A stretch of 40,804 nucleotides of DNA from Candidatus Acetothermia bacterium (GCA_003566155.1 PXEP01000100.1:1-40804), one strand, 5' to 3'; counted from the stretch's first letter, positions 28,786-38,230 are shown. Made by a program: numbers and translations. Notes: generated from the sequence alone by a model not told the origin.

Positions 28786-28861
28786 GCCGGCGTAGCTCAG
28801 CAGGCAGAGCAGCGGTTTCGTAAACCGCAGGTCAGAGGTTCAATTCCTCTCGCCGGCTCCA
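28786..28861 (+). tRNA. tRNA-Thr (anticodon CGT), CCA encoded
   Basis: GCCGGCG/CGCCGGC acceptor, GCGGT-TTCGTAA-ACCGC anticodon arm, AGAGG-TTCAATT-CCTCT T arm, TCCA end. Confidence 0.95.
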
Positions 28862-28881
28862 GTACGCCAAGGGGGTTTAGC

Positions 28882-30342
28882 TTGGAAGGGGTCGAGCTAC
28901 ACGTTGCCCTTACGGAAGCCGCTCACCTGGCGGGGGCGCGCTTGAGTCGGGTGCATCAAATCGGTGACATACTCATCCTGCGCACGTTCTCCCCCAGTGC
29001 TGCGCTGGCGTTGGACCCCCGAGGCAAGGCCTTTCACCTCACCGCGTTACGCCCAGCTACTCCTCCGGCACCGCCTGCCTTTTGTCAACTGGTGCGCAGG
29101 CTCCGGGGCCAGCCCCTGGTGGCGATGGACCAGGCAGGCTACGACCGCGTGATCAGGCTACGCTTCCCGGAGGCCGACCTTGTGCTCGACTTGCGTCCGC
29201 GTCAGGGAGAACTCTTCCTACACTGGGCCGAGGGAGGCACGCACGCTCTGCGAGGAAGCGAGCCCCGGTCGGTTGATTTCGACAGCACGGGGGCGCTCGC
29301 CCAGGGTGTGGGGCCCGAACTTCGGCGGGCAGCCCAGGCAACCGGTCTCTCCCCCGAGGAACTCGCTCGCCAGGCCCTCATGAAGACAGCAGGAGGCTAT
29401 CTTTACCAAACCCCCAAGGGCCCGGTGGCGTCCTTCTTCCCCCGTCCCGATTTGGGGGACCCAGCGGAGGAAGCACCCACGTACTGGCAGGTACTGGATC
29501 GCCTACTGGAAGTCCGCCTCGTACATCCGTCGGCGCAGCGGGTAAAGGATCGCCTGAAACTTGCTGTTGAAAGAAGAAAACGGGCGCTTCGAGGGTTGGA
29601 AGAGAGCCGGGCTGAGGCGGAGCACTGGCGTACATTGCAGTCCAGAGCTGATCTCATCTTGGCTCGACTGTCCGATATCCCCCACGGGGTGGCCGAGGCA
29701 GAGATAGAGGGATTCGACGGGGCACCGGTTACCCTCCCCCTGGACCCTGCGGTCCCGCCTGTAGTCCATGCACAGGCGCTGTACCGGCGCGCCCGGAAGC
29801 TTCGCCGAAGGTTGGAGCACCTCCCCAAGCGCAGGACAATCCTAGAGCGCGAGCTTGCCCACCTGGAACAGCTTTCCCAGAGTCTGACCTGTAACCCTGA
29901 CTTGGCCCCCTATCTGGAAGAGGAGCTCGGCCGACTGGGAGAGGAAAGGCAAGGGCCCGGCGCGCCGAAGCAGAAGCAGACCTCCTCCCAGGCCCACCCC
30001 CGGGAAATGGCCCTTGACGGCTTCACGGTGCAGATCGGCCGTTCGGCAAGCGAGAACGAATTCCTCGTCCGGCGCGCACGCGATGAAGATCTATGGCTCC
30101 ACGCCCGGGGAGTTCCTGGAGCGCATGTGCTCATCTCCACGGGCGGTAAAGAGGTCCCCCCGGACGTCCTGCGCCGAGCGGCCGAGCTAGCTGCTTGGCA
30201 CTCTCAGGCCCGGGGGGAGAGGAAGGTCCAGGTCAGCTACACTGAAGCTCGTTATCTGCGCAAGCCCAAAGGAACAGCACCCGGGAGCGTGCGGCTCTTG
30301 CAGGAGAACGTGCTTTGGGTTCCGGGAGACAAGGGGACGTGA
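28882..30342 (+). CDS. rqcH: NFACT-family protein RqcH/Rqc2 homolog (TTG start)
   Basis: NFACT-N with YDRVIRLRF, central coiled coil, NFACT-R VQIGRSASENEFLVRRARDEDLWLHARGVPGAHVLI. The longer ORF from 28777 translates the tRNA and is rejected. Confidence 0.85.
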   Translation: MEGVELHVALTEAAHLAGARLSRVHQIGDILILRTFSPSAALALDPRGKAFHLTALRPATPPAPPAFCQLVRRLRGQPLVAMDQAGYDRVIRLRFPEADLVLDLRPRQGELFLHWAEGGTHALRGSEPRSVDFDSTGALAQGVGPELRRAAQATGLSPEELARQALMKTAGGYLYQTPKGPVASFFPRPDLGDPAEEAPTYWQVLDRLLEVRLVHPSAQRVKDRLKLAVERRKRALRGLEESRAEAEHWRTLQSRADLILARLSDIPHGVAEAEIEGFDGAPVTLPLDPAVPPVVHAQALYRRARKLRRRLEHLPKRRTILERELAHLEQLSQSLTCNPDLAPYLEEELGRLGEERQGPGAPKQKQTSSQAHPREMALDGFTVQIGRSASENEFLVRRARDEDLWLHARGVPGAHVLISTGGKEVPPDVLRRAAELAAWHSQARGERKVQVSYTEARYLRKPKGTAPGSVRLLQENVLWVPGDKGT

Positions 30343-31010
30343 TGGACTGGCTATTGCTTGGAGTGTTGGCCATAGGGGCACTTCTGGTTTGCGTTATCCC
30401 CCACGAGGTTGCCCACGGCTATGTTGCCTATCTGCTGGGAGACACCACCGCCAAAGCGGCAGGGAGGCTCACCGCCAACCCTGTTCCCCACATCGACCCC
30501 ATCGGATCGCTGCTCGTCCCGGGGATGCTCATCGTGCTCGGGCAGCTAACGGGCGTGCCGGTGGTCTTTGGTTGGGCCAAGCCCGTTCCCGTGAACCCCT
30601 ACCATTTCCGGGGGGACAGATGGAGGGGGATGCTGCTGGTGAGCCTGGCCGGACCGACAACCAATCTCCTGATGGCAGGGGCGGCGACGCTGCTCGGCCG
30701 CGCGCTGATCATGATCGGGTTGACCATGCCTGCTGCGCTTGCCTTCTTGGCGTTGGTGGTCCTGTACTCGCTGGTGCTTGCGTTCTTCAACCTGGTGCCC
30801 ATTCCGCCGCTGGACGGTTCTCGGGTGTTGGCGTATTTCCTGCCCCCCGCGTGGCGGATGCGATTGTCTCAACTGGAGCCCTACGGGATGTTCATCGTGC
30901 TCGGACTCCTGGTCATAGGGGGCCTGCAACTCATCTTTCGCCTGGCTTCGAGCTTGTGGCTGCAGCTGTTGGGTATGGAATGGGCCTTGCTATCGGACCT
31001 TTTCCACTGA
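30342..31010 (+). CDS. Site-2 protease family (M50-like) membrane metalloprotease
   Basis: PHEVAHGYVAYLLGDTTAKAAGRLTANPVPHIDPIGSLLVP, FNLVPIPPLDGSRVL. Confidence 0.92.
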   Translation: MDWLLLGVLAIGALLVCVIPHEVAHGYVAYLLGDTTAKAAGRLTANPVPHIDPIGSLLVPGMLIVLGQLTGVPVVFGWAKPVPVNPYHFRGDRWRGMLLVSLAGPTTNLLMAGAATLLGRALIMIGLTMPAALAFLALVVLYSLVLAFFNLVPIPPLDGSRVLAYFLPPAWRMRLSQLEPYGMFIVLGLLVIGGLQLIFRLASSLWLQLLGMEWALLSDLFH

Positions 31011-31100
31011 ACGCACCGTCCGGTTGCGCGCAGTCCATGATCGCGGTTAGATTGGCAGTCAAGATGTTATCTGTCCGGGGCGCTGTGCGAAGTCGCGGAG

Positions 31101-31106
31101 TACAAT
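31101..31106 (+). promoter_or_regulatory. -10 box TACAAT, 7 nt before tig ATG 31114
   Basis: GAGTACAATAGGTGAGATGATGG. Confidence 0.4.
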
Positions 31107-31113
31107 AGGTGAG

Positions 31114-32223
31114 ATGATGGACCACACACAGACGATACAGCTCGAGCAAGATGGGGCCACGGTTCGGTTGACCATAACCGTGCCCAAAGAGGAGATTCAG
31201 GCAGCTGAGCAACATCTCCAGGAGGAGATTAGGCAGGCTGTAGACATCCCCGGCTTTCGCCCCGGGAAGGCCCCTCTCCACCTGGCCCTCGCACGCTATG
31301 GTCAAGACGCGTTTGAGGCTGAGCTCAAGGAGAGACTCGTCGAGGGCTGGCTGCACAAAGCAATCCAGGAGCACGCTCTCCGGCCGGCCACGAACCCGCA
31401 AGTGGACATTTCGGATTTTCAACCTGGTGAATCCCTCACCTTCGAGGCCTCGTTTGAGGCTTTCCCGCAGGCGGATGTACCGGACACGCCCGATGTAGAC
31501 ATCCCCGAACCGCCGTCACCGGAGGTTTCGGAGGAGGAAATCGATGATGTGCTGCAGGACTTGCAGCGCCGCTCCGCTGCCCTAAAGCCGCGCGACGGAC
31601 CGGCCGCCGCTGGGGATGTCGTCCGCATCGGCCGAGGTGGACACACCTGGGAGGCCGAGGTTGACCCAGAGGGGGCGTTGGGAAATCAGCTTATGGGAGC
31701 GCAAGCCGGACAGGACATAACCATCGAACACGAGGGCACCGAGGAGACCTTCACCGTCGAGGGTATCTACGAAGTCATCCTCCCTGAACCCGAGGAGGTA
31801 GCCCAGCAATACGGGAAGGAATCCTGGGACGAATTGAGAGAGGAAGTAAGGGCTGAACTCCTCAAACAGGCCGAGTCGGATGCCGAGCACCGACGGCGCA
31901 GCGCAGCGCTGGACGCGATGGCCGATACCCTTGGACTCGAGCCTCCGCCGAAAATGCTGGCGGAAGTGGTGGAGGGTGAGCTCAAACGCTTCGGCGGCAA
32001 GGAGGAACTGCGCGAGGAGGTAGAAAAGGCCGTTCGCCGCAGGCTCCGCCGTGAGCTCATAGCCCGCATGATCTGCGAACAGAAAGGCTTGCTCCCGGAA
32101 GAGGACGAAGTGACCGCCCAGGCAGAGGAGTCGAAGCAGGATGCCGATGCAGTTCGGGCCCGGCTGCTTTCCGAGCGGGCGGCGGACTGGGTGTTGAACA
32201 ACCAACAAAGGAGGGACGCGTGA
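31114..32223 (+). CDS. tig: Trigger factor (start 31114 or 31117)
   Basis: [19 protein letters not shown] signature; C-terminal helical arms; precedes clpP. Confidence 0.9.
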   Translation: MMDHTQTIQLEQDGATVRLTITVPKEEIQAAEQHLQEEIRQAVDIPGFRPGKAPLHLALARYGQDAFEAELKERLVEGWLHKAIQEHALRPATNPQVDISDFQPGESLTFEASFEAFPQADVPDTPDVDIPEPPSPEVSEEEIDDVLQDLQRRSAALKPRDGPAAAGDVVRIGRGGHTWEAEVDPEGALGNQLMGAQAGQDITIEHEGTEETFTVEGIYEVILPEPEEVAQQYGKESWDELREEVRAELLKQAESDAEHRRRSAALDAMADTLGLEPPPKMLAEVVEGELKRFGGKEELREEVEKAVRRRLRRELIARMICEQKGLLPEEDEVTAQAEESKQDADAVRARLLSERAADWVLNNQQRRDA

Positions 32224-32807
32224 GAGGCCAGATACCCTGGGTCATCGATCGAGTTGACCATACGGAACGCACGTACGATATCTACTCACGGCTTCTGGAG
32301 GACCGTATCGTCTTCCTGGGACGCCCGATTACCGACGAAGTGGCCAACGTGATTATCGCTCAGCTTCTGTTCCTAGAGGCCAAGGACCGGGAAAAGGATA
32401 TTTACCTGTACATCAACAGCCCCGGCGGTTCGGTCACCGGAGGGCTGGCGATCAACGACACGTTGCGTTTCGTCAAAAGCCCTGTCCGCACAATCTGCGT
32501 CGGGCTGGCCGCCTCCATGGGCGCACTTCTTCTAGCAGCGGGGACTAAAGGGAAGCGTTTCGCGCTGCCCAACTCCAAGATCCTGATCCACCAGCCGTGG
32601 GGAGGGATGGAAGGAACCGCCGTCGACTTGAACATCCACGCTCGGGAGATCATGCGCACCCGGGAACAGGTCAACTCCCTCATGGCCGAATACACCGGGC
32701 AACCAAAAGAAAAGATCGAGCAGGATACCGATCGGGATTTCTTCATGACCTCGGAGGAGGCCAAGGAGTACGGCCTGATCGATGATCTGATCAGTTCTCG
32801 CAAATAA
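32220..32807 (+). CDS. clpP: ATP-dependent Clp protease proteolytic subunit (GTG start)
   Basis: [56 protein letters not shown]. Confidence 0.96.
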   Translation: MRGQIPWVIDRVDHTERTYDIYSRLLEDRIVFLGRPITDEVANVIIAQLLFLEAKDREKDIYLYINSPGGSVTGGLAINDTLRFVKSPVRTICVGLAASMGALLLAAGTKGKRFALPNSKILIHQPWGGMEGTAVDLNIHAREIMRTREQVNSLMAEYTGQPKEKIEQDTDRDFFMTSEEAKEYGLIDDLISSRK

Positions 32808-32980
32808 GCAGTTCGTGGTTGGTGGTAGGTAGTACGTGGTGCGTCGTGTGTGGGCGAAGGTTCTTGGGCAGCGCTTGGTGGCCGAGCGCACCCTGTGATC
32901 CCTAGGAGGTTATGGAACGCGGCCCCGCAAGCGACCGCTGTCCTTGGGCTCGTCGCAGATATCAGCGTCGCAGACAACAA

Positions 32981-33005
32981 CGTCGCAGACAAGCTGCGAC
33001 GCTAC
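32981..33005 (-). repeat. Dispersed single REP copy in inverted orientation
   Basis: CGTCGCAGACAAGCTGCGACGCTAC = reverse complement of GTAGCGTCGCAGCTTGTCTGCGACG; one loop difference from array 1. Preceded by partial copies of CGTCGCAGA at 32951 and 32966. Confidence 0.85.
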
Positions 33006-33070
33006 ACTCCTCACTCCTCACTCCTCACTCCTCACTCCTCACTCCTCACTCCTCACTCCTCACTCCTCAC
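33006..33070. repeat. Tandem heptamer (ACTCCTC), nine full copies plus AC
   Basis: Read directly; 7-bp register unbroken from 33006 to 33068. Confidence 0.97.
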
Positions 33071-34366
33071 AGCATCTATTATAAGCGGAGGCTGGGCTGG
33101 GGGCTCATCCCCGATCGTGTACGCCTCCCGCAGCAACCCTGCGGCCTGACCAACGAGGCTGTCCTGCGCAACGTGGAGCACGGCCAGAGGCTCGCCGGCC
33201 ACCGCCTGGTCTCCCACCTTGGCCACAAGCTCCACCCCCGCATCCGGGGCCACAGCCGCCCCCTTCTCTGTCCTGCCCGCACCCACAAGTCCCGCCGCAA
33301 GCCCCACACTACGGGCGTCAAGGTGCTGTACATATCCTGAGCGGGGCGCTTCGATCACTTCCTGTCTGCCAGCACGGGGCAGCAGTTCCGGGTGATCGAG
33401 GATTCGTTCGTCCCCCCCTTGGGCCCGTACCAACTGGGCGAACTTGTCCCGAGCGCGGCCCTCTTGCAGATGCGCTTCCAGCTTGTTCCTGGCGTACGTC
33501 AGATCGGATTCCTCCTGGGCCAAGGCAAGCAGCTCCGCCCCTAACGCCAACGTGACCTCCCGCAGGTCGTCCGGCCCCTCGCCCGACAAAACCTGAACCG
33601 CTTGACTGACCTCGAGGGCATTGCCCACCCTGCGTCCCAGCGGCTGCTCCATCCCAGTGATCAACGCGGAGAAGCGCTTTCCGAGTTTGTTGCCGACGCC
33701 GACCAAGGTCCGGGCAAGCTGCAGGGCCTCCTCACGGGTTTCCATGAACGCCCCGTGACCACACTTGACGTCCAACACCACCGCATCCCCGCCGCCGGCG
33801 ATCTTCTTGGACAGGATGGACCCTACGATCAGGGGGATGGACCCCACAGTCCCTGTCACATCGCGCAACGCATACAGGAGACGATCCGCAGGAGCCAGTT
33901 CTGCTGTGTGTTCGGCCACCACCGCTCCCACAGCGGCGGCCTGCTTAAGGATTTCGGCAAGTGGAAGCTCGGTTGAAAACCCGGGAATGCTCTCCAGCTT
34001 ATCTATCGTGCCCCCGGTGTGTCCGAGGGAACGGCCGGACATCTTCGCACATACCAATCCCGCCGAGGCCATGAGGGGCACCAAGATCAGCGTCACCGTG
34101 TCTCCGACCCCGCCGGTAGAGTGTTTGTCCACCTTGATGCCTGGTACAGAGGACATGTCCACGCGCTCACCGCTGTCCACCATCGCCTCGGTGAGCGAGA
34201 TCGTCTCCGCCATACTCATCCCACGGACGTAGACAGCCATGAGCCATGCCGCCATCTGGTAGTCGGGAACGCTACCGGCCACATAGCTGTGCACCAACCA
34301 ACGGATTTCCTCCCCCGAGAGTTCAAGTCCATCGCGCTTGCGCTCAATGATCTCTACCGCCCGCAT
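33053..34366 (-). CDS. Thymidine/pyrimidine-nucleoside phosphorylase
   Basis: MRAVEIIERKRDGLELSGEEI, DKHSTGGVGDTVTLILVPLMASAGL, KMSGRSLGHTGGTIDKLESIPGF. Confidence 0.94.
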   Translation of the reverse strand: MRAVEIIERKRDGLELSGEEIRWLVHSYVAGSVPDYQMAAWLMAVYVRGMSMAETISLTEAMVDSGERVDMSSVPGIKVDKHSTGGVGDTVTLILVPLMASAGLVCAKMSGRSLGHTGGTIDKLESIPGFSTELPLAEILKQAAAVGAVVAEHTAELAPADRLLYALRDVTGTVGSIPLIVGSILSKKIAGGGDAVVLDVKCGHGAFMETREEALQLARTLVGVGNKLGKRFSALITGMEQPLGRRVGNALEVSQAVQVLSGEGPDDLREVTLALGAELLALAQEESDLTYARNKLEAHLQEGRARDKFAQLVRAQGGDERILDHPELLPRAGRQEVIEAPRSGYVQHLDARSVGLAAGLVGAGRTEKGAAVAPDAGVELVAKVGDQAVAGEPLAVLHVAQDSLVGQAAGLLREAYTIGDEPPAQPPLIIDAVRSEE

Positions 34367-34372
34367 ATCGCG

Positions 34373-34378
34373 ATTATA
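34373..34378 (-). promoter_or_regulatory. -10 box TATAAT, 6 nt before the phosphorylase ATG
   Basis: Minus strand GGTTTGCGTATAATCGCGATATGCGGG. Confidence 0.5.
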
Positions 34379-34395
34379 CGCAAACCAGGGAGTTG

Positions 34396-36813
34396 TCAGG
34401 GAGCAGCCGATTCCAAAGGTAGCGTGGTCCGTTTCTGGGGCCGCGCCCGCAGAGTCAACTCCGTGTTTTGCCCGGGCCGCAGCCGGATGTGGTACGGCTC
34501 CCGTTCCAGACGGTGTGGCGGTACAAGCTGGGGAAGCTTCACCTGCACTTCCCATACGCCCGGACATATCGGACCCACCCGGAAGCTGCCTTGACAATCG
34601 GTGTAAGTACGGTGTACGCGTTCTCCATCGGTGAGCAAGATGCGCGCCCCGGAAATGCCTCTTTCGTCGCCGACAGGACCGGGGCTGCCCGAGCGTGCCT
34701 CCGTATCGGTGACCACCCGCCCGGAGACCTCCGCTGATCCATGGAGGACCAACTCCACTTCGCTGACGGCGCCGGCTCGTACACGCACCGTGGTCGGACC
34801 CTCAGCGGGACACACACCCTGGGGCAAGCTCACCACCTCAAGCTCATACTCGCCCGGAGGAAGGGGCGGAAAACGGAAGACTCCATCTCCGCCAACCAGC
34901 GCCTTATTCCCTCCCAGCTTCAGGATCATGCCTTCGACCCCGTACCCGGAGCCTTGGATGTGCACCACCCCCTCTACCCGGCCTTGCACCTTGCGCAAGG
35001 GGAAGGGAAGCTCCGCGGGCATCTGCAATCCGAATTCGATCGCATCTAGCTCCACCCGCAAGAACAAGGACGACGCCCCAAGCGTAACCGTGCTTTCCAC
35101 TTCGGTTCCCGCCCTTGTCATATCCAACGCCACTTGAGCCCGTGCAGCGTCTCCCAAACGGAACCCGCCCTCCACCCCCCCACGCCAGCGCACCTCTCCC
35201 ACGGGCCCGCCCAACCGCGGAACCGAAAGCTCCCCGGTTACCCCCAGTTCCATACCACAGCAAAGGTCTACCTTGACCTGGCTGCTGGTAGACAGCGACC
35301 ACTGAGCGTCCGCCGCCGACAGTCCTTCGATCCGCTGTAGCTCGGACCGCACCGTCCAACTCCCGGAAGACCACACCGTCCCCCTGAGCGCTAAGTGCAA
35401 TCCCTCCAGACCATCCGTTCGCCAGACAACACCAGCCCGAGGCTGCAGACGGCCTCCCGCCCGCCACGAAAGCTCGGCCTCCATCGTCGGTTTGTCGTTC
35501 GTAATGCCTGAAGCCCACGCCACTTCCAACGTTGTGTCGGAGATGCTGACCCCAAACGAGAGCACACTTTGCATCCCCCACGTCATTCCGCCGGAGACGC
35601 TGCCAGCGTCTGAGCGGAACCGAAGGCGCACTGCGCCACCCTCCGGCGATAGCTGGCCCTCGAGCCATGTCTTGCCGCTCCAGAGCGCAGCCATCAGCGC
35701 CGCCTGGCCGGCGCGGCCACAGGACACGCGCGCGTGCAAACGCCGCGAGAGAAGCTGAAGCACCAATTGAATGTGCTCGGGCTGCCAGCGTACCCCTATT
35801 TCGTGGGGGGTTCCTGGTATCCGGTAGCGTGCCAGTACGTGCGAGTGTGCGCTTGACGATGTCCGGTCTAAGAAGCCGTGAACGAACAGCGGCTGCCGGT
35901 CGTAGACAAAGCTTGCTCGGCGTAGATACGTCTTGCCTTCGTTCATCTCGAGCGAGCCTTGCACATCGAGCTCTCCCGCACCTCCCAGCGGCCCAGCCGC
36001 TTCGACCCCGACCGTTCCCAGAAAACCTTGATCCGACAGACGAGCCGTCCAACGAAGGGCCCCAGGCAGAACCGGGTAGAGCTTACGCTGAACTTCCCGC
36101 GGCGGCGGAGGGATCACCGTGGTACGCACCGCTGCTGTGTCCAGTGGTTTCCCTCCGCCGAGGGTGCTCACAGTAACGGCCATTCGTCCCTGGTCCCCGG
36201 GAGAAGCACTGTCGGGCACGTAGTGATGGAGGCGCATCTCCGTACCGCCGCCGGCGGGGAGTCGCACAAGCTGCCTTGATGTACAGCATTTCCAATCCGA
36301 ACGCACCTGTAACACGAAGTCATCGGCCACGTTTCCGCGATTCACTATCTGTAGCCGATAACCAACACGTTCGCCTGGAGTTCCATGCCCGTCGCCGGGC
36401 AAGACAAGTTCGGCGTCCACGCTAGGACGCACCACCAGCTTTGCCTCCGCTTGTACGCTGCGCGCAACGCTATGCGCCCGAACAACCACGTACTGCACCC
36501 CATGAGCAACCGCTGAGGAAGCGAACACTGTAACCAGTATGGTCCGCGTCCCGCCGGACGGCACTGTTCGTCGTTCAGGGGCCGATAACTTGCGGATCCC
36601 CTCGGGCACGGAATAGGAAAGGTCTACCTCCGCGTATTCGTCTGCCGCGTTTGTCAGCACAAACGCCAGCGACACCGTTTCTGGAGGTGCCACGGGCCGC
36701 GGAGCTTCCGCGCTGTCCAGGGACACCCCGTCGGCCCTCGCCGGAGAGCCGATGACAAGGAGTATGACTGCACAGAGAAGGCTCCGCGGCCGCTGGCACC
36801 TCCCTCGTTTCAT
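34396..36813 (-). CDS. Secreted/outer-membrane beta-rich protein with N-terminal Ig-like domains, barrel-like middle and two C-terminal carboxypeptidase-regulatory-like domains
   Basis: Signal peptide MKRGRCQRPRSLLCAVILLVIGSPARA; GYRLQIVNRGNVADDFVLQV; GVEGMILKLGGNKALVGGDGVFRFPPLPPGEYELEV; ISGARILLTDGERVHRTYTDCQGSFRVGPICPGVWEVQVKLP. Confidence 0.75.
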   Translation of the reverse strand: MKRGRCQRPRSLLCAVILLVIGSPARADGVSLDSAEAPRPVAPPETVSLAFVLTNAADEYAEVDLSYSVPEGIRKLSAPERRTVPSGGTRTILVTVFASSAVAHGVQYVVVRAHSVARSVQAEAKLVVRPSVDAELVLPGDGHGTPGERVGYRLQIVNRGNVADDFVLQVRSDWKCCTSRQLVRLPAGGGTEMRLHHYVPDSASPGDQGRMAVTVSTLGGGKPLDTAAVRTTVIPPPPREVQRKLYPVLPGALRWTARLSDQGFLGTVGVEAAGPLGGAGELDVQGSLEMNEGKTYLRRASFVYDRQPLFVHGFLDRTSSSAHSHVLARYRIPGTPHEIGVRWQPEHIQLVLQLLSRRLHARVSCGRAGQAALMAALWSGKTWLEGQLSPEGGAVRLRFRSDAGSVSGGMTWGMQSVLSFGVSISDTTLEVAWASGITNDKPTMEAELSWRAGGRLQPRAGVVWRTDGLEGLHLALRGTVWSSGSWTVRSELQRIEGLSAADAQWSLSTSSQVKVDLCCGMELGVTGELSVPRLGGPVGEVRWRGGVEGGFRLGDAARAQVALDMTRAGTEVESTVTLGASSLFLRVELDAIEFGLQMPAELPFPLRKVQGRVEGVVHIQGSGYGVEGMILKLGGNKALVGGDGVFRFPPLPPGEYELEVVSLPQGVCPAEGPTTVRVRAGAVSEVELVLHGSAEVSGRVVTDTEARSGSPGPVGDERGISGARILLTDGERVHRTYTDCQGSFRVGPICPGVWEVQVKLPQLVPPHRLEREPYHIRLRPGQNTELTLRARPQKRTTLPLESAAP

Positions 36814-37607
36814 TCCACCTCCAGGGAGATATCCGTAGCCCAAACATGCTCATCCAGGTTGTCCACGATCAAGGCAACCAGATAGTTGCCGCTCTCCAGT
36901 CCGGATAGTCGGAGGTGGAAACGCACCGAACAACCGGGGAACACCCGCCGCCGCGCCGAATCGAACCTCCCCAGCGGTTCACCGGTCGGCTGATGAACCG
37001 CAGCCTGCACCACAGGGCGTAACCACCTCTGTCCTGTGTTGGCCAAATCGACCAGCAGCACAGTTTCGCCGTTCACCCTCCGGGTCCTCGTGGATAGCAT
37101 CTGCACAGCGCGCTCCCCACTGTCGCCGATGTGGGTGATCAGTTGAACGCCGTAGCCAATGCCCTGCCTTATCCTCACACCGTACCCCACGTCCACCTCT
37201 TCGTGCTCGGAGACAGGGTCCACCAGGACCACGCTCCAATAGGTTCCTGCAAGCTGGGGTTCGTCCGGCACCCGCACGGTATAAGCGATGTTGACGCTAC
37301 CCTCGGGGGCAACAGTTACGCGCCCCTCAGCAGGCTGTAACCTTATCCAGTCGGCATTGGAGCGCTCCTCCGACCCAGGCGGGGGATAACGGTTGTTGCC
37401 GTCCGCATCGAACAAGTAGTCGGCCCGTCTAATCTCTACTGCCGCCGGTTCCTCGCCTGTGTTGATGATCTCGATCGCCCCACGACAACGCTCGCCCTGG
37501 CGTAGCACGCATTCGTGGGTCAGATCGGGCACAACCAGCTGCCCTTGGGCCGCGGGGGCTAGCACTGCGGGCACAATGAAGGCCCACAACCAACGTGGAC
37601 AGCGCAT
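36810..37607 (-). CDS. Secreted Ig-like protein resembling periplasmic pilus chaperones (PapD-like, tentative)
   Basis: Signal peptide; IEIINTGEEPAAVEIRRADYLFDADGNNRYPPPG...NADWIRLQPAEGRVTVAPEGSVNIAYTVRVPDEPQLAGTYWSVVLVDP. Confidence 0.7.
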   Translation of the reverse strand: MRCPRWLWAFIVPAVLAPAAQGQLVVPDLTHECVLRQGERCRGAIEIINTGEEPAAVEIRRADYLFDADGNNRYPPPGSEERSNADWIRLQPAEGRVTVAPEGSVNIAYTVRVPDEPQLAGTYWSVVLVDPVSEHEEVDVGYGVRIRQGIGYGVQLITHIGDSGERAVQMLSTRTRRVNGETVLLVDLANTGQRWLRPVVQAAVHQPTGEPLGRFDSARRRVFPGCSVRFHLRLSGLESGNYLVALIVDNLDEHVWATDISLEVE

Positions 37608-37611
37608 GGTC

Positions 37612-38124
37612 TCACCCTTCCAGTAGGCGATAGGTGACCATAACGGGTGCGACCTGGCCTGCCTTGACCTCCCAGGGCACAGGATCAACCCTGTAGGTCA
37701 GATCAGCTGTATTGGAGCCTGTCTGGAGGATGCCGGTGATGAGGTCCATTTCGCTTGGCGCAACACCTCCTGTGTATATGTAGACCTCGCCCATCAGTTC
37801 TCCGTCGGAGCTCTCGAGATTGCTGGCCTCAACCCGCATGCCAAGCCAGCCCTGATAATGGCCCTCGATGGGTTCAGCGTGCACGGTCACTTTCCGTGCA
37901 GTGCCCAGGACATTCGACTTGTACGTGAGGCCCCCCTCAAGATGATGGCTTCTTTCGCCCTCCGGACTCGCCGTGAGGAAGACCTCTGATGTTGACAGCA
38001 TGACCTTATGCGCTGACTCGATCTCCACGTACACCTCTTGCTCAGCGCTGGCCAACTCTTCTCCCACAGCCCCGCCGACCGCCAGCAGGCTTCCTGCAAC
38101 CGCGACCATCACGATCCGTCTCAT
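37612..38124 (-). CDS. Small secreted beta-rich protein, possible pilin/coat-like subunit
   Basis: Signal peptide MRRIVMVAVAGSLLAVGGAVGEELASA; C-terminal LTYRVDPVPWEVKAGQVAPVMVTYRLLEG. Confidence 0.7.
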   Translation of the reverse strand: MRRIVMVAVAGSLLAVGGAVGEELASAEQEVYVEIESAHKVMLSTSEVFLTASPEGERSHHLEGGLTYKSNVLGTARKVTVHAEPIEGHYQGWLGMRVEASNLESSDGELMGEVYIYTGGVAPSEMDLITGILQTGSNTADLTYRVDPVPWEVKAGQVAPVMVTYRLLEG

Positions 38125-38201
38125 GCTGACCTCCTCCTCCCCTGTGTTCGCTGCGTCCTTTTGGGACAACTGGAACCTTAGGGGTGCTTTTTGATGTCTT
38201 T

Positions 38202-38230
38202 ATCCTAGCATGGGAATGTGGCTCTGTCAA
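38202..38230 (-). promoter_or_regulatory. Near-consensus sigma-70 promoter TTGACA-N17-TAGGAT with extended -10, driving the three-gene secreted operon
   Basis: Minus strand TTGACAGAGCCACATTCCCATGCTAGGAT. Confidence 0.8.

Noticed and set aside
28777-28881. N-terminal 35 aa of the rqcH ORF
   Set aside because: This part is the tRNA-Thr gene read as protein; the real start is the TTG at 28882.
32912-33340. ORFs 32850-33149 and 32912-33340
   Set aside because: They translate the heptamer array (SLLTPHSSLLTPHS) and antisense phosphorylase sequence.
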